Below, one piece after another: positions 1 through 13,039 of a stretch of 64,000 nt of DNA; position 1 is the first letter of the stretch, and the number at the start of each line of letters is the position of its first letter. Below the pieces are notes generated by a model, which made no database searches, was not told where the DNA came from, and saw only the letters and a list, made by a program, of their open reading frames with translations. This stretch comes from Lepisosteus oculatus. Lineage: Eukaryota > Chordata > Actinopteri > Semionotiformes > Lepisosteidae. Location of the stretch: the NCBI RefSeq assembly GCF_040954835.1, contig NC_090698.1, positions 48,866,284 to 48,930,283 of the forward strand. The letters run 5' to 3'. A program made the translations under genes and the position numbers.

Positions 1-1299
1 CCATATAAGGTATTTTACTGTAATATTCATTAGTTTTCAAAATGTTTTAGAATTTTATTTTCACTTGGCTAATCTTTAGGTTTTTAAACATGTATTATAT
101 TATAGACACTTTTATTTCCAATGGTAAATTATATAGATTCATACAGAGATCCTCCAGTCAAATAAGAGAACACACTATTTTGGTTTTAGGGATAGGCTAC
201 ATTTGTATCTGCAATACTATAAAGTACGTTTTATGCAGTTTCAGGGGCTACGTTTGTGGTATTGAGTTACATACAGTAAGTTACAGACACTGTATGTTGA
301 CCAATGACTGACAAAGACAAGTGCTGTATGTTCCTTATAGCTGAGTTAGCAAATTGTTACAAAAAGCACCAGCTACAGTAATGTCCAATAGCATTTGCAA
401 TTTTAATTCTGAAAAAGATTTTGCATTAATGTGGGAATGGATTTCATCTACAAGTAAAAAACAAAATAGATTTGCAGCTCTAAAAGGTAAACCTAGGAGA
501 CTTCTGTAACAGATCTTTTCAGGTCATTTCAGTTTATTGCTGTTCTTCTGACCTTGGGAGGCTTTGGAATTTCAAAACTGTGTTTTGCATTTGGTCTGCG
601 TACCAGTCTGTTAAGAATTCATAGAGTTACAGAGTCCATAAGTCAATGTGCCACAGACACAGGACAGAGAAGGGACACTTTTTTGAAGAACTGTCATAAA
701 TAATCACTTTTAAATAGATGGTGATGAGAGTTTTTTCTTGAATGTACCCCTACATTTGCCTACACAACTTATTCTCTGTACCCCCAAATCCCCAATATCC
801 CTGCTTTCCCCTGAGAAACACAAGCCTATTGTCCCATCACAATACAAAAAACAACAAATCTTTTCAACTAACACCCAGATGTGACAGAACACATAAGACC
901 TACATTACACCCCATTTAAATATATATTTTCTTGATTTCAGTTCCCTTCACTCCCCGGGAAAATTCACTATCACATACTAAAGGCTCTACAGTACATACG
1001 TTAGCTGTAATACGGCTTCTAATAAAGAGAGACATTAAACTTTATGTTAATAAATTAAACTTTTATTAATAAACCTGTATTCATAATTTTATTATGAATA
1101 ACTGTAATGTAACTGGAAAGCAATTTTAGTTAAATATTACAATAATTTTCAAGTGAGAGATGCATAAGTTCATTATGTAGAGATGACATTTCCACTATAT
1201 TCAGGAATGTTCTAATATGATCCAGTGCTTCACTTCGTACGCTAGTAAGTAGCTTATTAAAGCTTATGAACAGGTGGCTTACAGTAAGTTAGTTCCCTT
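1..1299. other. Intergenic, no gene seen
   Basis: AT-rich sequence with short incidental frames. No splice-supported exon or known repeat recognised. Confidence 0.6.
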
Positions 1300-1460
1300 A
1301 CTTCAGTCACCTCTAGAGGGCAGCAGCTGTTACTTTGGGTTCATTGTAGTTGAGAACAGGTTTAGTACGGAGCTGCGGACTTATTTCAGCGGGCATGTTC
1401 ATTGCAATTGGTAGTGCACTTGTTTGAACGAGTTTGTATGCTGTTTTCAGTTAGTTGCAA
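1300..1460 (+). repeat. Dispersed repeat, copy 1
   Basis: Shares GAGGGCAGCAGCTGTTACTT, GAGAACAGGTTTAGTA and GTTCATTGCAATTGGT with 2885-2995 in the same orientation. No coding. The family is unknown to me. Confidence 0.65.
1310..1326 (+). promoter_or_regulatory. CTCF-like motif within dispersed repeat
   Basis: CCTCTAGAGGGCAGCAG matches the CTCF core (CCASYAGRKGGCRS) at all but one position. It is a motif match only. Confidence 0.35.
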
Positions 1461-2187
1461 TTGACACATACAGCAGAGCAAACACGGTGGCTCCCTTGTG
1501 GGCCCGGGCTTGAAATCTGAAAACCGTGAATTATTTTAATTAAATTAAAAATCAATAGAAAACCTAAAAGTGTTTTACCCTCCCACCAACCAATTGATTT
1601 TGTGATTAACCAAAGATTTCCTATAAAAGAATAACTAATGCAATCTTTAATTATCTACACCTATCTATATATAGATCATTGTGGCTATACATATTTGGCA
1701 GCTTTCAAATAATCTACCATCACTGAAATATTTATGCTGACTTTTAATTATTCTGTGGAAGAAACCAATTAATTTGATTGTTTCACTTCTCCATTCATTC
1801 GGTGAGTGACATATGGTATCCCTTATCATACTTTAATCAGGAGCTGCATTAATCGTTCCACTTGTTAGTTAATTTGTTTAGGAGTTATTTTAATTAAGCT
1901 TATGAAACCCCTGGATGGACAAAAATTAACACGAAAGCCAATCCAATTTGAGCCACTCTTGTTTCGTGATTGATTTTACATGGTCATGCTGTTAAAGAAC
2001 CTTTAAAGCTGGGTAAGTGAAATGAATACTGAATATGCTTGGGCTTTTTAATTTCTTTATGATTTACAAAAACTCCCACTCCAAATAAAAAACAAAGACC
2101 TCTCACTGACTTTCATGCCCCACCAATTTTTAAACTCACTCACCATTAATTATATGTACTATGCACATTATTTATATATACTGTATG
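1461..2187. other. Intergenic, AT-rich
   Basis: Many TTAATTAA-like and ATTA homeodomain-type sites (1530-2010). It could hold regulatory elements; nothing is demonstrable. Confidence 0.5.
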
Positions 2188-2420
2188 TGGGCATCATGGT
2201 GGTGCAGTGGTTAGCAGTGCTGGGGTCCTGGATTCAATTCTGGACCTCTGGATTTCTCCCACAGACCAAAGACATACTGGTAGGTTAATTTGTTCTTTAG
2301 TTTCTGGGGAAATTGGCCAAGGTGAGAGTGCATACAGTACGTGTGTGTTTATGTTTCTCTCCTGCAATGGACTGGCATCCTGTCCAGGGTGTATCCTGCC
2401 TTTGCACCCTTTGGGTTAAG
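2188..2420 (+). repeat. SINE copy
   Basis: tRNA-like head (GGTGGTGCAGTGGTTAGCA, GGTCCTGGATTCAATTC), then CACAGACCAAAGACATACTG and the tail block ATGGACTGGCATCCTGTCC. This family recurs about a dozen times in the window. Open frames across it are not genes. Confidence 0.8.
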
Positions 2421-2884
2421 TTATGATACGGTCATTGTTAACTGGAGTTTGCAGTTCGATATCATCATCAGGAGCCCTAATGTTTTTTGGTGTTTGGGTT
2501 ATAGTTTTCAGCTGCTTCCTTGCAACATTTATGATTGACGTTTTCCCTGTTTAGTCCGTAGTTTCAAAAATACCTTACAGGAGGTATATTGTTGACATCT
2601 AGCCCAATATTCTCAGGACAGTTTGGGTCAACTTTCGGACTTAATTGTAGCATGCAGCTGCGTACTAAGTTGCAGACTAAGCGTTACAATCTGGAGATCA
2701 TCTCCCCACTCTGAGCACGATTGCAACGAAAAAACATACGAAACAAAGTTGGAGACCAGATGACCTTGTGATTAATGCGGTGCTAAGGGCTGAGCATTGT
2801 TGTTGTTCAAACTAGCACAAACTGCAGGGGGCTCTAAAGCAGAAATCTTCAATTAATCTGATTAGTAAATCAATATGTAACCTA

Positions 2885-3080
2885 CAGTATAGAGGGCAGC
2901 AGCTGTTACTTTGGGTTTCTTGCAATTGAGAACAGGTTTAGTATGCAGCTGCAGACTAATTTCAGTGGCCAGGTTCATTGCAATTGGTCTAAAGTTGGCA
3001 CACTAGTTTAACATGGAACTACAGTACGTGCTGAGCATGGGTTGAACTCCAGTTAATACACTACTTTAAGATTGTTGCAA
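2885..3080 (+). repeat. Dispersed repeat, copy 2
   Basis: Second copy of the unit at 1300-1460, diverged by point changes. A third, weaker relative (GCATGCAGCTGCGTACTAAG) lies at 2650-2830. Confidence 0.6.
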
Positions 3081-5324
3081 TTGACCCTTTAAGGCTGAAC
3101 AATATTTTTAAGTTGCCTGAGAGTGAAGTTAATTGAACATTAAGCCTTTATTAAATTAGAATTGCTGCTTAACTACAGTACTACATAGGGACTAATAATA
3201 CAATGGTGCATTATAAATATGAAGAATAAGTATCTGGTGTAATTTTACATTTTACTTGATCATTTGCAGTTATCTATTTTTTAAAAAAACTTATGACTTG
3301 TCTTGGTTAAAGTGTAGTCCTAATTTACACTGACTAGCATAGCAATGTAACGTTAAAAAAGCAGTACACAGCTAATTATTTATTTAATCACAAGGCTGTG
3401 TTAATTAAAACAATACAATGAAGACGATGTTTGTGGCAGATTATAAATAAGGATGACTGCAAATCAGTGGTAGATTCAAAATGAACTATTTTAGATGCTT
3501 TTTAAAAAAATCATATAAAACTGCTGTAAGACCCATATGGTAATTAAGGAGCAATATCAATTTATTAGAGATTCAGCCTTCGGTTTACATGGTAATTTCT
3601 TTTAGTTTCAGGGCAACTCTAAAATCCTGATCTATATCAAAGTATCCAGGGATTACAGTGCCAGGTGGCACCCCTAAGAAATGTCTGCTAAGAATATTAA
3701 GTTAACAGACATTGTCTCAGTCTGTGCTTGGTTTACTTATGTAATTGTTGCTCCTTTATACTGTAGCTGTCTTAATGCCCCCTAATAGAGTGCCTATTAA
3801 AGATGTATTGGCAAACTGGGAATGACACTTTAACAAATATTCAAATAATAATCATTCTTTGTTCCTCATGGTCACAAGTGATTACATTCTGTATACTGAA
3901 GAGATAGGAATTCTGAAAAACAGAAATTAGTACAGGACTAATGGTAATTCATGAGCCCAATTTATAACAGTAGAAAACAATGTAGACAAAAATGTCCAAT
4001 CAAAAAAGTATTTCAATTAAGAGTTTTAATTAGTCCAAGCAATTAAGGGATCAGCTGGAACAAAGGATACAGGAGTATTCTAGTGCTAGGGCTGAGGAAA
4101 TAAATACATAAAGTAATACAGCTCATGTACTGGACATGTTAAATATTTTGCAGCAGTTATTCTATCATTATTCATTGACATCATTTGTGTAGTTATTGTG
4201 TTGTCTTAGGTACTTTGAAGCATACATTTTACCTCTTATTTGTAACATAAATGTGAGATATCTTTTAGATATATGTTGTATAAATGGGCATGGCAATACT
4301 CAGTGGTCCTGATATCTGTTTATTCAAAAGTATTTTCCAATCCATTAGAGCTCACAGGCCATATTCACAGCTGTGGATACAAGCAGCCCTTCCTTATTGT
4401 TGAACGTCTTTGATGTCATCAGGTAATTACCTCCTAATAACCTGGAGATTGCAGCCTAATCAGTAACTATGGAAACCACCTGTGGTGTCTATTTTCTGTG
4501 AACACTTAAGCTTGCTTTTATTGTTTCCGGCGAACAGTAAAGGAATAACTTGAAAACAGAGTGCTTCAAGCTAAATAATAGACCCTTAAAAAGAACCTAG
4601 AAAAATGGCTCAATTTCTGGAGTACGAAATACTTTGACCAGCATTGAATAATAATGCCTGCTAAATTTGCTACAGTTGTAACTGCCATTTCCTCTGCAGA
4701 TTTTATTTCAATAATGAGCTAAACCATGTGATATTCACAGTTTCTAATCAAACCTTTGTTTTGAGAATTCTTTATATCTGGCATACCTTTTAAAATGACT
4801 GTTTTGTGCTGTAAAGTTTTACTAGCAATATCAATCTCAAGTTTTTTATGGGCATCACCTGCATTATTTAAATAAAATTAAAAGCAAAAGGCAACCAGCT
4901 GCAAATGGTGGGTGGTGGAGGAGAGTCACTGAATTTTCCTGGACCACCTCTGCAGGAATTTCATCAAAGTAATACATTTTTTAAATCTTTGTAATATTAA
5001 ATTATTTGGGCTAGCAAAATAAAACAAAATTATAATACTCATGTTTATTTACAGTATAACAGGAATACTGTGCCACCTGGAAAACATTTGATTAAATTGT
5101 TCATAGAGCCTTCTATCCTCAGTCAAAGGAATGTACAATATTAAATGGCAATATATTAATTCAGAACACCTACAAAAACATAGTATGACTACTTAAAAGT
5201 AGTTCAAACTGTTGTTTTCATTTCCTTACCAGTAACAGAAGTAAGGTTGGTTGGATTATTGTTTCCTGGCTCAGTTTTTGTCCCGTATTTTTGAATTGGT
5301 GTTACATTTGTAATGAAATAAACC
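3081..5324. other. Intergenic
   Basis: No gene. The only stretch of note is 4330-4560. Confidence 0.6.
4330..4560. promoter_or_regulatory. Candidate conserved non-coding element
   Basis: High-complexity sequence unlike the worn AT-rich flanks, with a palindromic homeodomain site GGTAATTACC and an E-box-like CACCTG. It has no coding potential and no repeat signature. Conservation is a guess that needs an alignment. Confidence 0.25.
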
Positions 5325-5480
5325 CTGGGTTCAATTCTGGACCTGGGGTGCTATTTGTAGGGAGCTTGTTTTGCCCTTTTTGTGTATCCTTCCTTGCACC
5401 TGTTGCTTGCCCAGAAAGGCTTGGGTTTCCTCTTGACTAGGACATGGATGAAATGGTTAGAAAGTGGATGTATTTCTAAC
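5325..5480 (+). repeat. SINE fragment
   Basis: Contains CCTGGGTTCAATTCTGGACC and CCTTGCACCTGTTGCTTGCC, joined by a deletion of the central part. Confidence 0.6.
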
Positions 5481-8400
5481 TATCAGTTGTGTCAGTTGTG
5501 CCAAATTAAGCAATACTGCCTATCATCCACTATGATATATTTTAAAAAACCTGTGCAAATCATTCATTTATTATATTTAGTAATAGTGTAGCATCTTCTT
5601 TGTAATGAGTAATAGGGTGCCTGTTATACTTTTATTAGTGTAACTGCTCAGTGCATAGGTAAAGACTTCGTAAATCTTCAAAAAAGACTTCAATTAGAGC
5701 TCAAACCAGCAGAAGACTTTGTTTTATTTAATTTATTTAGCCCAATGTAATAAAATCACGCATTACTGGCTATTTTCTCAGGCACCACCTCAAGAGCTTT
5801 AGCACCTCAGCTAATGAAACACGGTGGAGAATGTGGACAATGGACTGCATACTTAAGGGCACAATGTACTGGTGGCAGTGCTTGCTGGAAAAAAATATAT
5901 ATTTTACCCGTATAAGAAAAAACAGATGCACAGAGTTTGCTTTTTACTATTTATTAACCAGGATTAAATATTATTTTAAATGGTATTTTCTTACATACTT
6001 CGGGATTCCAGAACAGCTTTCATTTTACATTCTCATCTGTAATTTACATACGTACAACATCTGTAATGTGAAGGCTCATCCATTGAATTATTGGATGTAT
6101 TCAATGTTTTGAGGAGAACACCTTGGTTATGTTACCCCTTAATCTAGTTTTTGATATCAGAATTCCGTAACAGACTAATCAGACTGTGACAACTGGTATT
6201 ACAACAACCTACAGTACAGGTATGTACAGAACAGAGGTTAAATATCATAATAGACATTTGGAATTGTAACCCATGCTACAGTAAATTGTCATAACATTAA
6301 GCAGTCAGATTGGGATAGTAAATTTAGCAAACATATGTATAATATTGTATTTCAAACTGTAAGTGCATGATGGGTTGTATAAAAATGTCTAGAATTTAGA
6401 AGTTTACTTTTGCTAATAACTACAAAACATTGCTGCCTTCCTTTACCCCTGTTGTATGAGGTTGATTATTAATACATACAGTAGGTACTTACAGTAAGCC
6501 CACTTTCATAATATTTTAAACAGTGTTTCATTGGATAAAACATGTTTCTTTGGACAGAATGGCAATGATAGACTTACACCTGGTATTAGTGGTATTACAC
6601 TGGTATTAGTCTAAAATGTAAGAGTAGTTGATCATTACCAACCAAAAGGAATTTACTGTAGTATAGCTTGCAATGAAATTGTTTTTATTTTAGGTTAACA
6701 AGCAGTTAGCAACTTAATCAGAATTGTTTAAATCTTATTTATACTGTAAACATGTTCTACCTTGTTCAGTTCTACAGTACTGTACAGTATGTATCAGTTG
6801 GGAATGAATAAAAAAGTATTCACTTTAAAAGTTGCATCATAGAATATTGTACATTATTCATTTTACATTGAACATGAACATTGTAGAATGTTGCTTGTTG
6901 TGCCAGCTCTATTCTGTGTTCTGTGTTAATGCTTTTTCTTGATTTGTTGAACATCTTTTTCACATCAACGTTATTAATTTTAACAATGAAGGGCTCTGTA
7001 TTTAAGACTGCAGCTGTTTTTCTGGGTGTCTTTGTATTGCAAACTACAGAAATTAATTAAAAAAGTGAAATATATTCCTGTCTAAATAAAGCAGTACACA
7101 GAAAAATCTTGCAAAGAATTTCCTGAAACCTAAGAATTTAGGCTCCTTAGGTATGTCATGCCCAATTTATATGAAGATTGATTGCAGCATGGGAAACCTA
7201 CAGGGAAAAGGGCTATTTATATACATATATTATTTCTTTGTGGTTTATGGGGTCTTATTCTTTGAGCTCACAGGAAAGGACCTCCAGGAACCAAATAAAA
7301 ACTCACTTAATCATTCACAAAATCCAGGCAGACACAAATTTAGGTTCAAAGATTGTGCTTTTTATTCTCAGAAACAGCCAAAATTACCACATTGTGGATT
7401 TTTTACAGTGCACACTGCAATAGAAAGCATGTCTCCAGGTCTAGCAGATGCATAGGGCTATGTTTCGGAGGGCTTTTTCCCTTGAACATAAATACAGGTA
7501 GTCAAAGGATAGCACACACTACCCCAGCAAGTCACATTTAATGGTAGAGCACATTTTATTCTTTTTTCTATGTTTTCAAACTGAATGTAAGTTGGTCAGT
7601 CCCCACACCATCTTCACCTCCAGGCTATTATACATTATCTCTAATCCTGTGCAAATCATCTACAATGTCATAACAGCACTGATTCAGATCAAAAGCTACA
7701 GTACTTCTGTTGCAATCAGAAGCTAAGGAACACTCATACAGTACATCTCCTACAGTTTCTATTCTGCTTGGAGAAAGTTACAACTTAATTTTCAGTTGTT
7801 ATATTTACAAATGTTAAACAACAAAAGAAAATTCCATAGATTTTTGTTTCATTGTTGCTTCATTAAAACATATTAATTATCATTGTGGCAGGCAGGCCGG
7901 CAGTAATTAGGGTTGTAGTTTCATCTGACCTGACAATAGAGGTCATTTAGGCCTCTTTTGTTAGCATATAGGTACACATGTGGTATATTGATTAATTACT
8001 TAACTGGCAAAGGGTACAGATCCACATTTTCACATGGGTTGAATTTAGATTAGTTTGTTTTATGAAGGATCTCACAGGGATTGATGGTGTTGGATTTTGT
8101 TTTTAGAGGAAATATTTGTTCTGATATGCAGAAGTTGTGGTATCTTTGCATGATATACTTGTAGTTTATTGTGATTTCCAAGTACTCAGGCTACACAAGC
8201 CACCTGTGCAGAGATATACCTGCTACAATAATATACAAGTGAACTGCCATTATCTCAACATTCATGCTTTCCAGTAAGAAGGTGCTGTATCCATTCTAAG
8301 CTCCTTTCTAGTTGATCACTCTTATGTAAAACAGTAATCCTATTTTACTTTCAGCTACAGACGTTGGCTTCTTTGTTAACATGGCTGAAAAAAATGAAGT

Positions 8401-9372
8401 TAGCTGTCAACAGTTGTTGAGATATAAGCAAGTGCCAAAGCATGACCCTGGGCCAACTTAAGTGAGGGAAATGAGGTTAGTTGGCACCATTGCAAGCAAA
8501 GACCAATCAACAGCATTATTATTGTTGATAATCTTAAATACCTGTGGGTAAAGTAGTATTGAATGCAGGATTTGTTTCAATTAGGAACTCTTAATGGCAT
8601 GATTAATCTAATTATACATTATGATACAAACTGTACAGTATAAACTAATGTACAGTATATACAGGCTGGAGAACTGCTCTGATGGGTAAAGAAGTAGGAA
8701 TTTCCTTAGAAAGGAAAGGGCTGATAGCTGCAGAACTTGACCACATCGAAGTCCCAAGCAAGGGTTGAATATAAGTGGTGGTTTGTATGTGAAATATTAA
8801 GTCACTTCAGAGTGATATCAATGAAACTAGTACATTGAAAAGGAGGGATTTTCACCAACAAACCAGCAAATGTACAGTATTTGACTGAATAGCAGAAAGT
8901 TAATGAAAATATTTAATGAAGTACAGTAACTGCGTGTTTCAGATTCTGCTTTACCAGCATGAGAAAGACAGGAGGAGACTGACATATGCTATTTACGATA
9001 TTAAAAAGATATCTTAGACTGTGCTGTTCACTACCAATCAATTTGAAATGGTACACAATTCTGACATTCCATAAATCAGGCCTGCATGATATTGTTTCCA
9101 GGCATCAAAGAACACTGTAATCTAGTTGATTTACATTTGTTTTCAAGCTGACAACCTGCTGACTCCATGGACTGCAGTTCATCATTATACCGTGGAGTGT
9201 TTAAAAAGATAAAACATACATTTCCCTACATTTTCATACATGCTACATAGTTTAGTGTCCCTGACATTGTAATGTTGAATGTTAATAAAACATCCGGTTA
9301 TTATGAAGTATTGCTAAGTTTTAAAACCATGATTGTAAACTTGCTTTAGAAAGCAAACCTAAATTAACAGAT
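5481..9372. other. Intergenic
   Basis: No gene. TACAGTA/TACTGTA heptamers are dense. Segment 7885-8015 is higher in complexity (GGCAGGCAGGCCGGCAGTAATTAGG) and may be conserved. Confidence 0.6.
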
Positions 9373-9600
9373 TTAGAAAAAGTCACCCCTTAATAACAGA
9401 GCCCTATGATCAGGAAGGCTGATTTCTAATGCTTCCTGATTAGACACAGCCAATCTAGATGTAATAACTGAATCTAGAGCAAGGCAGGGACAATAACATG
9501 TTTGTGTACAGCCCAGACATGCTAAAATATTCAAGATGTATCTGCCCATCACACAGGTCCCTGAGTCATCATGAATATTAAAATCACCCAGACATAACAA
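9373..9600 (-). pseudogene. LINE endonuclease (APE) remnant
   Basis: A 75-codon open piece with LCLGDFNIHDD near the start and LPDHRALL near the end: the GDFN and SDH motifs of the apurinic-like endonuclease of CR1/L2/Rex-type non-LTR retrotransposons. Only this part of the domain remains; no RT follows. The catalytic-site context is partly kept. It is a dead fragment. Confidence 0.7.
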
Positions 9601-9936
9601 CCTGTCATATTCAGATCACAAATACTGAATTTCAGATAAAACCTTAAACCATGAGGTTATCATTTTGACCACACATGTTTCAGTTAAACACAGTTTAAGC
9701 CATTTATTTTTTTTTCTTTTTCTTTGCAACATGAAGTTTAATCCATCTTGAATTAAATTTATTGTAGCATTAAATGACATCAATTCCAAAGGCTTAAATA
9801 AAATGATGAAAAAAATTAGGTATAAATGCCTGCAAATATTATTCATATACTGTATGTGTTATTTCCTATTATCAGAGAAGTATGAATTCCTATTATTATT
9901 AGTTGTTGTTGTTGTTAATAATAATAATAATAATTC

Positions 9937-10178
9937 CTGGCAACCTGGGGATCTCAGAGGCATAGTGCATAAACTGGCACCACCCGTTAGACAAGATACC
10001 TGCCCATAGTCAACCTAGACAGAGTGTCTTTGGAAAGTTGGAGGAAACCAAAGCTTCTGAAGACCCTGTTAAAAGCAGGCAAACTCCAAACTCCAAACCA
10101 CTCCAAACTGAGCGCAGAGCCTAACTGCTGCTAGACAACAGCACTTTCTGTACACCATTGTTCTACTGTGCCTTACAA
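9937..10178 (-). repeat. SINE copy (degenerate)
   Basis: Minus-strand copy with AGTTGGAGGAAACC, GCAAACTCCAAAC and a worn tRNA-like head at the right end. It follows an (AAT)n/(GTT)n tract at 9895-9935. Confidence 0.6.
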
Positions 10179-10236
10179 ATATAATGAAGTAATATAATAA
10201 TATATAATTTGTTCTGTGTTTGAAATGAAAGATCAC

Positions 10237-10767
10237 TGTTCCTTTTGTAATCCCTCCCCCTTAAGGGTGCTCCGGTTCTTTCACATTTTAGTTGATTTTG
10301 TGCATCTGCTCCCTGTTCCAGCCTCCCTACAAAAGCCAGACTTTTACTCTATTCTGGGCTCTGCATTGGAACACAGATGCCTGGAGGCCCGCCTACCACC
10401 AAGTCACCCTACATACGCGGCTCAAGGGCATTGGCCTCCTTTCGGCATCCTGAACCAGCCAAATCCGGGGCTTGGAGTGCCTGGTCCCGTTACCCCTTTT
10501 TTAACTCCCCCACCCTTTGCCAGATCTTGTTTTTAAATTTGTCTTGTCTGTCTCGGATTGGATCACCCAGCTCTGGACTTTTGCCTGTACTGGATTTCCT
10601 TTCGGACTCCCTTTGGACTGTTTGCCCAGACCATGCCCTGACGAGCACCTTCGTCACACCCCCTCTCCGTTTGTCTACCAGCCCAGTCCCTCGTCTCCTC
10701 CCCATGTCTGTTCACTCCCTTCCAGATTGTGCCGTCTGCATAGGGCCCTTAAAAACACTGTGTAACA
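10237..10767 (+). mobile_element. Solo LTR, family 1 (TGTTCC...AACA)
   Basis: 531-bp GC-rich island that starts TGTTCC and ends TGTAACA, flanked by a 5-bp duplication ATCAC (10232-10236, 10768-10772). TG...CA ends with a short inverted repeat and a 5-bp target duplication are the signature of an LTR left after internal recombination. A second copy of the family lies at 47347-47832. Open frames across it are incidental. The retroelement superfamily cannot be told from the LTR alone. Confidence 0.75.
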
Positions 10768-11398
10768 ATCACACAATGTGACATGTTTCTGTCAGCTTTT
10801 AAATTGAAGAAATAGAACCTGGTTTCCCCTCTGTGTATTAAAATATTTGTTTGTTTTATGCTAGCATGCTGAGCAATATGTCTCAGTGGGAAAAAAATCC
10901 CTTAAGTCATATAAAAACTGTAAACAGAAAACAACAAACTGCTACAGAATGTCAATGTTATAAAGCCATGATCCTTATTAAGCCATTGTGCATACAACAG
11001 GTATTTTAGCTGTAATTCATGAATATTTTTGGGGAATAATAAATAAAGAAGGGATATTCAAAATATGATTTTTCTGTTAAGGATAAAAATCTGTTAAAGA
11101 GTGCAAGCATGATCAACTTGCCCAGTTAATCTTTTCCTTTTGTTTGGTGTGTTTAAAGTGAGCATATGAAAAATAAATAAAGCAGGCTTTTATATGAAAT
11201 TATGAATTGAGTATAGATTATATATTTTAGATTTTATTTCTTTTTGAACAGCTAAAGATGGTGTTTTGGCTGAAATGCCCTGAAAATGATCATAGGCTTG
11301 TTAATTAAACCTTGTGTACAACACAATCTTACTTTGCTTTGTTAATTATTTTGCACTCTGCATTTTAGGAGAAATTTCTATAATTTAACTGCCATAAT

Positions 11399-11736
11399 TG
11401 TCACGCCCTCTGCAGCCAGAGGGCGCTCCTTCTCTGTCCTGTCTCTCATTTCCGGTTCTTTGCTGTCCTTCCGGTGTTGCTCTCTCTCTCTGGGACTATA
11501 TATTTCCGGGTTTTGCACCCCGCCCTCGCTCAGCATTGACGTTCGGATGTCTTGAGACCCGCCTAGCACCAGGTCGCCCCACATCCGCTGCCTGAGGACA
11601 TAGGTTTCTAAACGGCACTCCTGAACTCTTTGCACTAACGAGCTCGAACTTACTCCCCGTCTCGCCGCTACGGATAGGGTCATTTTTGCTCTCCTGCCTC
11701 TCCACGGTTCGTCTAGTTTTTCAGACACCAATGACA
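11399..11736 (+). mobile_element. Solo LTR, family 2 (TGTCACG...TGACA)
   Basis: 338 bp with ends TGTCA/TGACA and 5-bp target duplication ATAAT (11394-11398, 11737-11741). The 5' end carries CCCTCTGCAGCCAGAGGG. A TATA-like ACTATATATTT near 11505 followed by GC-rich sequence resembles an LTR promoter. The copy at 17870-18192 is the same family in the opposite orientation. Confidence 0.8.
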
Positions 11737-12096
11737 ATAATTTCCACTTGTGAATGTACAGCATACCTTATATTAATATTCTACCACCAATATGCTTAGT
11801 TATTTTCTAGTAATGTGCCTATGCATTTCCAACATTTAAATATTTTAGTATTTGAAATGGTTTTTAAGAAAAACATTTCCAGAGTTATCCAACAGGTGGG
11901 GAAGTATAGCTATTGACTGCCAACCAATATACAATGCTTAATAAAAAAGGCACTTCTGCACTCAATATGTACAGTATGAAAGAATTGTCAGAAATCTGCT
12001 AGAATAATGGCATTAAGGGTATATAATCACCTAAGTAGTAGTTAGCAAAGGAACAAGTAATAGGTTTATTCCATGCTGAAAAAAAGAAGAAAGAGA

Positions 12097-12128
12097 ACAC
12101 AACGTTTCGGCCGTGGAGCCTTCTTCAG
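12097..12128 (-). ncRNA. Hammerhead-ribozyme-like core in the Penelope 3' end
   Basis: On the minus strand: CACAC, then CTGAAGA, a GGC/GCC hairpin, GAAA, a palindromic ACGT, T, then GTGT. This follows the hammerhead order: stem I strand, CUGANGA, stem II, GAAA, stem III, UH, stem I strand. Stem I would be ACAC/GUGU, and stem III (ACGU) could form only between two molecules. Departures from a good hammerhead are an extra A before stem II and a GUU cleavage triplet. PLEs are known to carry hammerheads, so the match is plausible, but activity is unproven. Confidence 0.35.
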
Positions 12129-12301
12129 GTGTGAGAGAGACAGGGCAGTAGGCAAAGGTAAAATAGCGGGAGAACAAAGGTTGGGAGGGAGGAGGAGTGA
12201 GAGGCAGGAGCAGGGGACAGAAAGAGAGGCAAATCAAGAGGTGTGAAGTCAGAATGGGTGCAGAGAGGTGTGAAATGAAACTTCCAATGAATGGAGAAAA
12301 T

Positions 12302-13039
12302 TTAAAAGAACAGTAATCTGTCATTAAGGGAAGGGAGAATGTGTGATCCTAACTGCAGAATAATTTTAGTTTCGGTGGTATTTCTGATGTATGAGTTCGG
12401 AAACCCGTCTTTGAGAACACAGACGGAGAGATTAGTGTGGTCGTGGCCGTCAGAGCTGAAATGAGAAACAATGGGCTTGGAGAGATCTTTAATCTTCACA
12501 GCCCTGACGTGTTCTCTGAAGCGGTCTCCGAGTCTCCTTCCTGTTTCTCCAATGTAGATGGCTGGGCATTTACTGCAAGATATACAGTAAATAAGGTTGC
12601 TGGAGGTACAAGATGCTGTCTGGGTGATCCGGAATTGTCCTGAGGGGCCTTGAATGAGTGTGGTGGTGGCTGTGTACTTGCAGGTGATACAGCAAGCTCT
12701 GTTGCAAGGGAAAGTGCCTGGTGTGGATGGTTGTTGAGGGCGGTCAAGGGAGCTGTGAACAAGGAGGTTACGCAGATTAGGTGGTCGGCGATATGAGATG
12801 ATAGGGCGATCAGAAAAGAGGGCCCCAATGGAGGGATCATCCTGTAGGATGGAAAAGTTCTGGTTAATGGTCCTGGGGATAGGAAGTATGTTAGGGTGGT
12901 AAGGAAGCACCAAGGGAATGCGGTTGATACGGCGGGAGTTCCTGATCGGGTTGATGGTCCGGGGGGTGTTTGTGGCTCGGGCAAGGGCCCTGTCAATCAC
13001 ACTGCTGGGATATCCTCTGTTGATAAAAAATGAGTACAT
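12302..13039 (-). pseudogene. Penelope-like C-terminal GIY-YIG endonuclease portion
   Basis: A 245-codon frame forming the C-terminal part of the Penelope-like protein. A cysteine cluster (CNRACCITC, about 113-121) precedes the endonuclease. The nuclease core shows the variant LIYCISCSKCPAIYIGET, with the downstream Arg of GRRLGDRF and the EH pair, typical of the PLE GIY-YIG family. It overlaps the RT frame only because of the frameshift near 13107; in an unshifted element the two would be one polypeptide. The initial Met is internal to that polypeptide. The frame ends with a stop at 12302 and the 3' UTR follows. Confidence 0.85.

Noticed and set aside
10216..10781. Pro/Ser-rich frames of 106 and 134 codons
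   Set aside because: They lie across a GC-rich solo LTR with a target duplication; composition follows the LTR.
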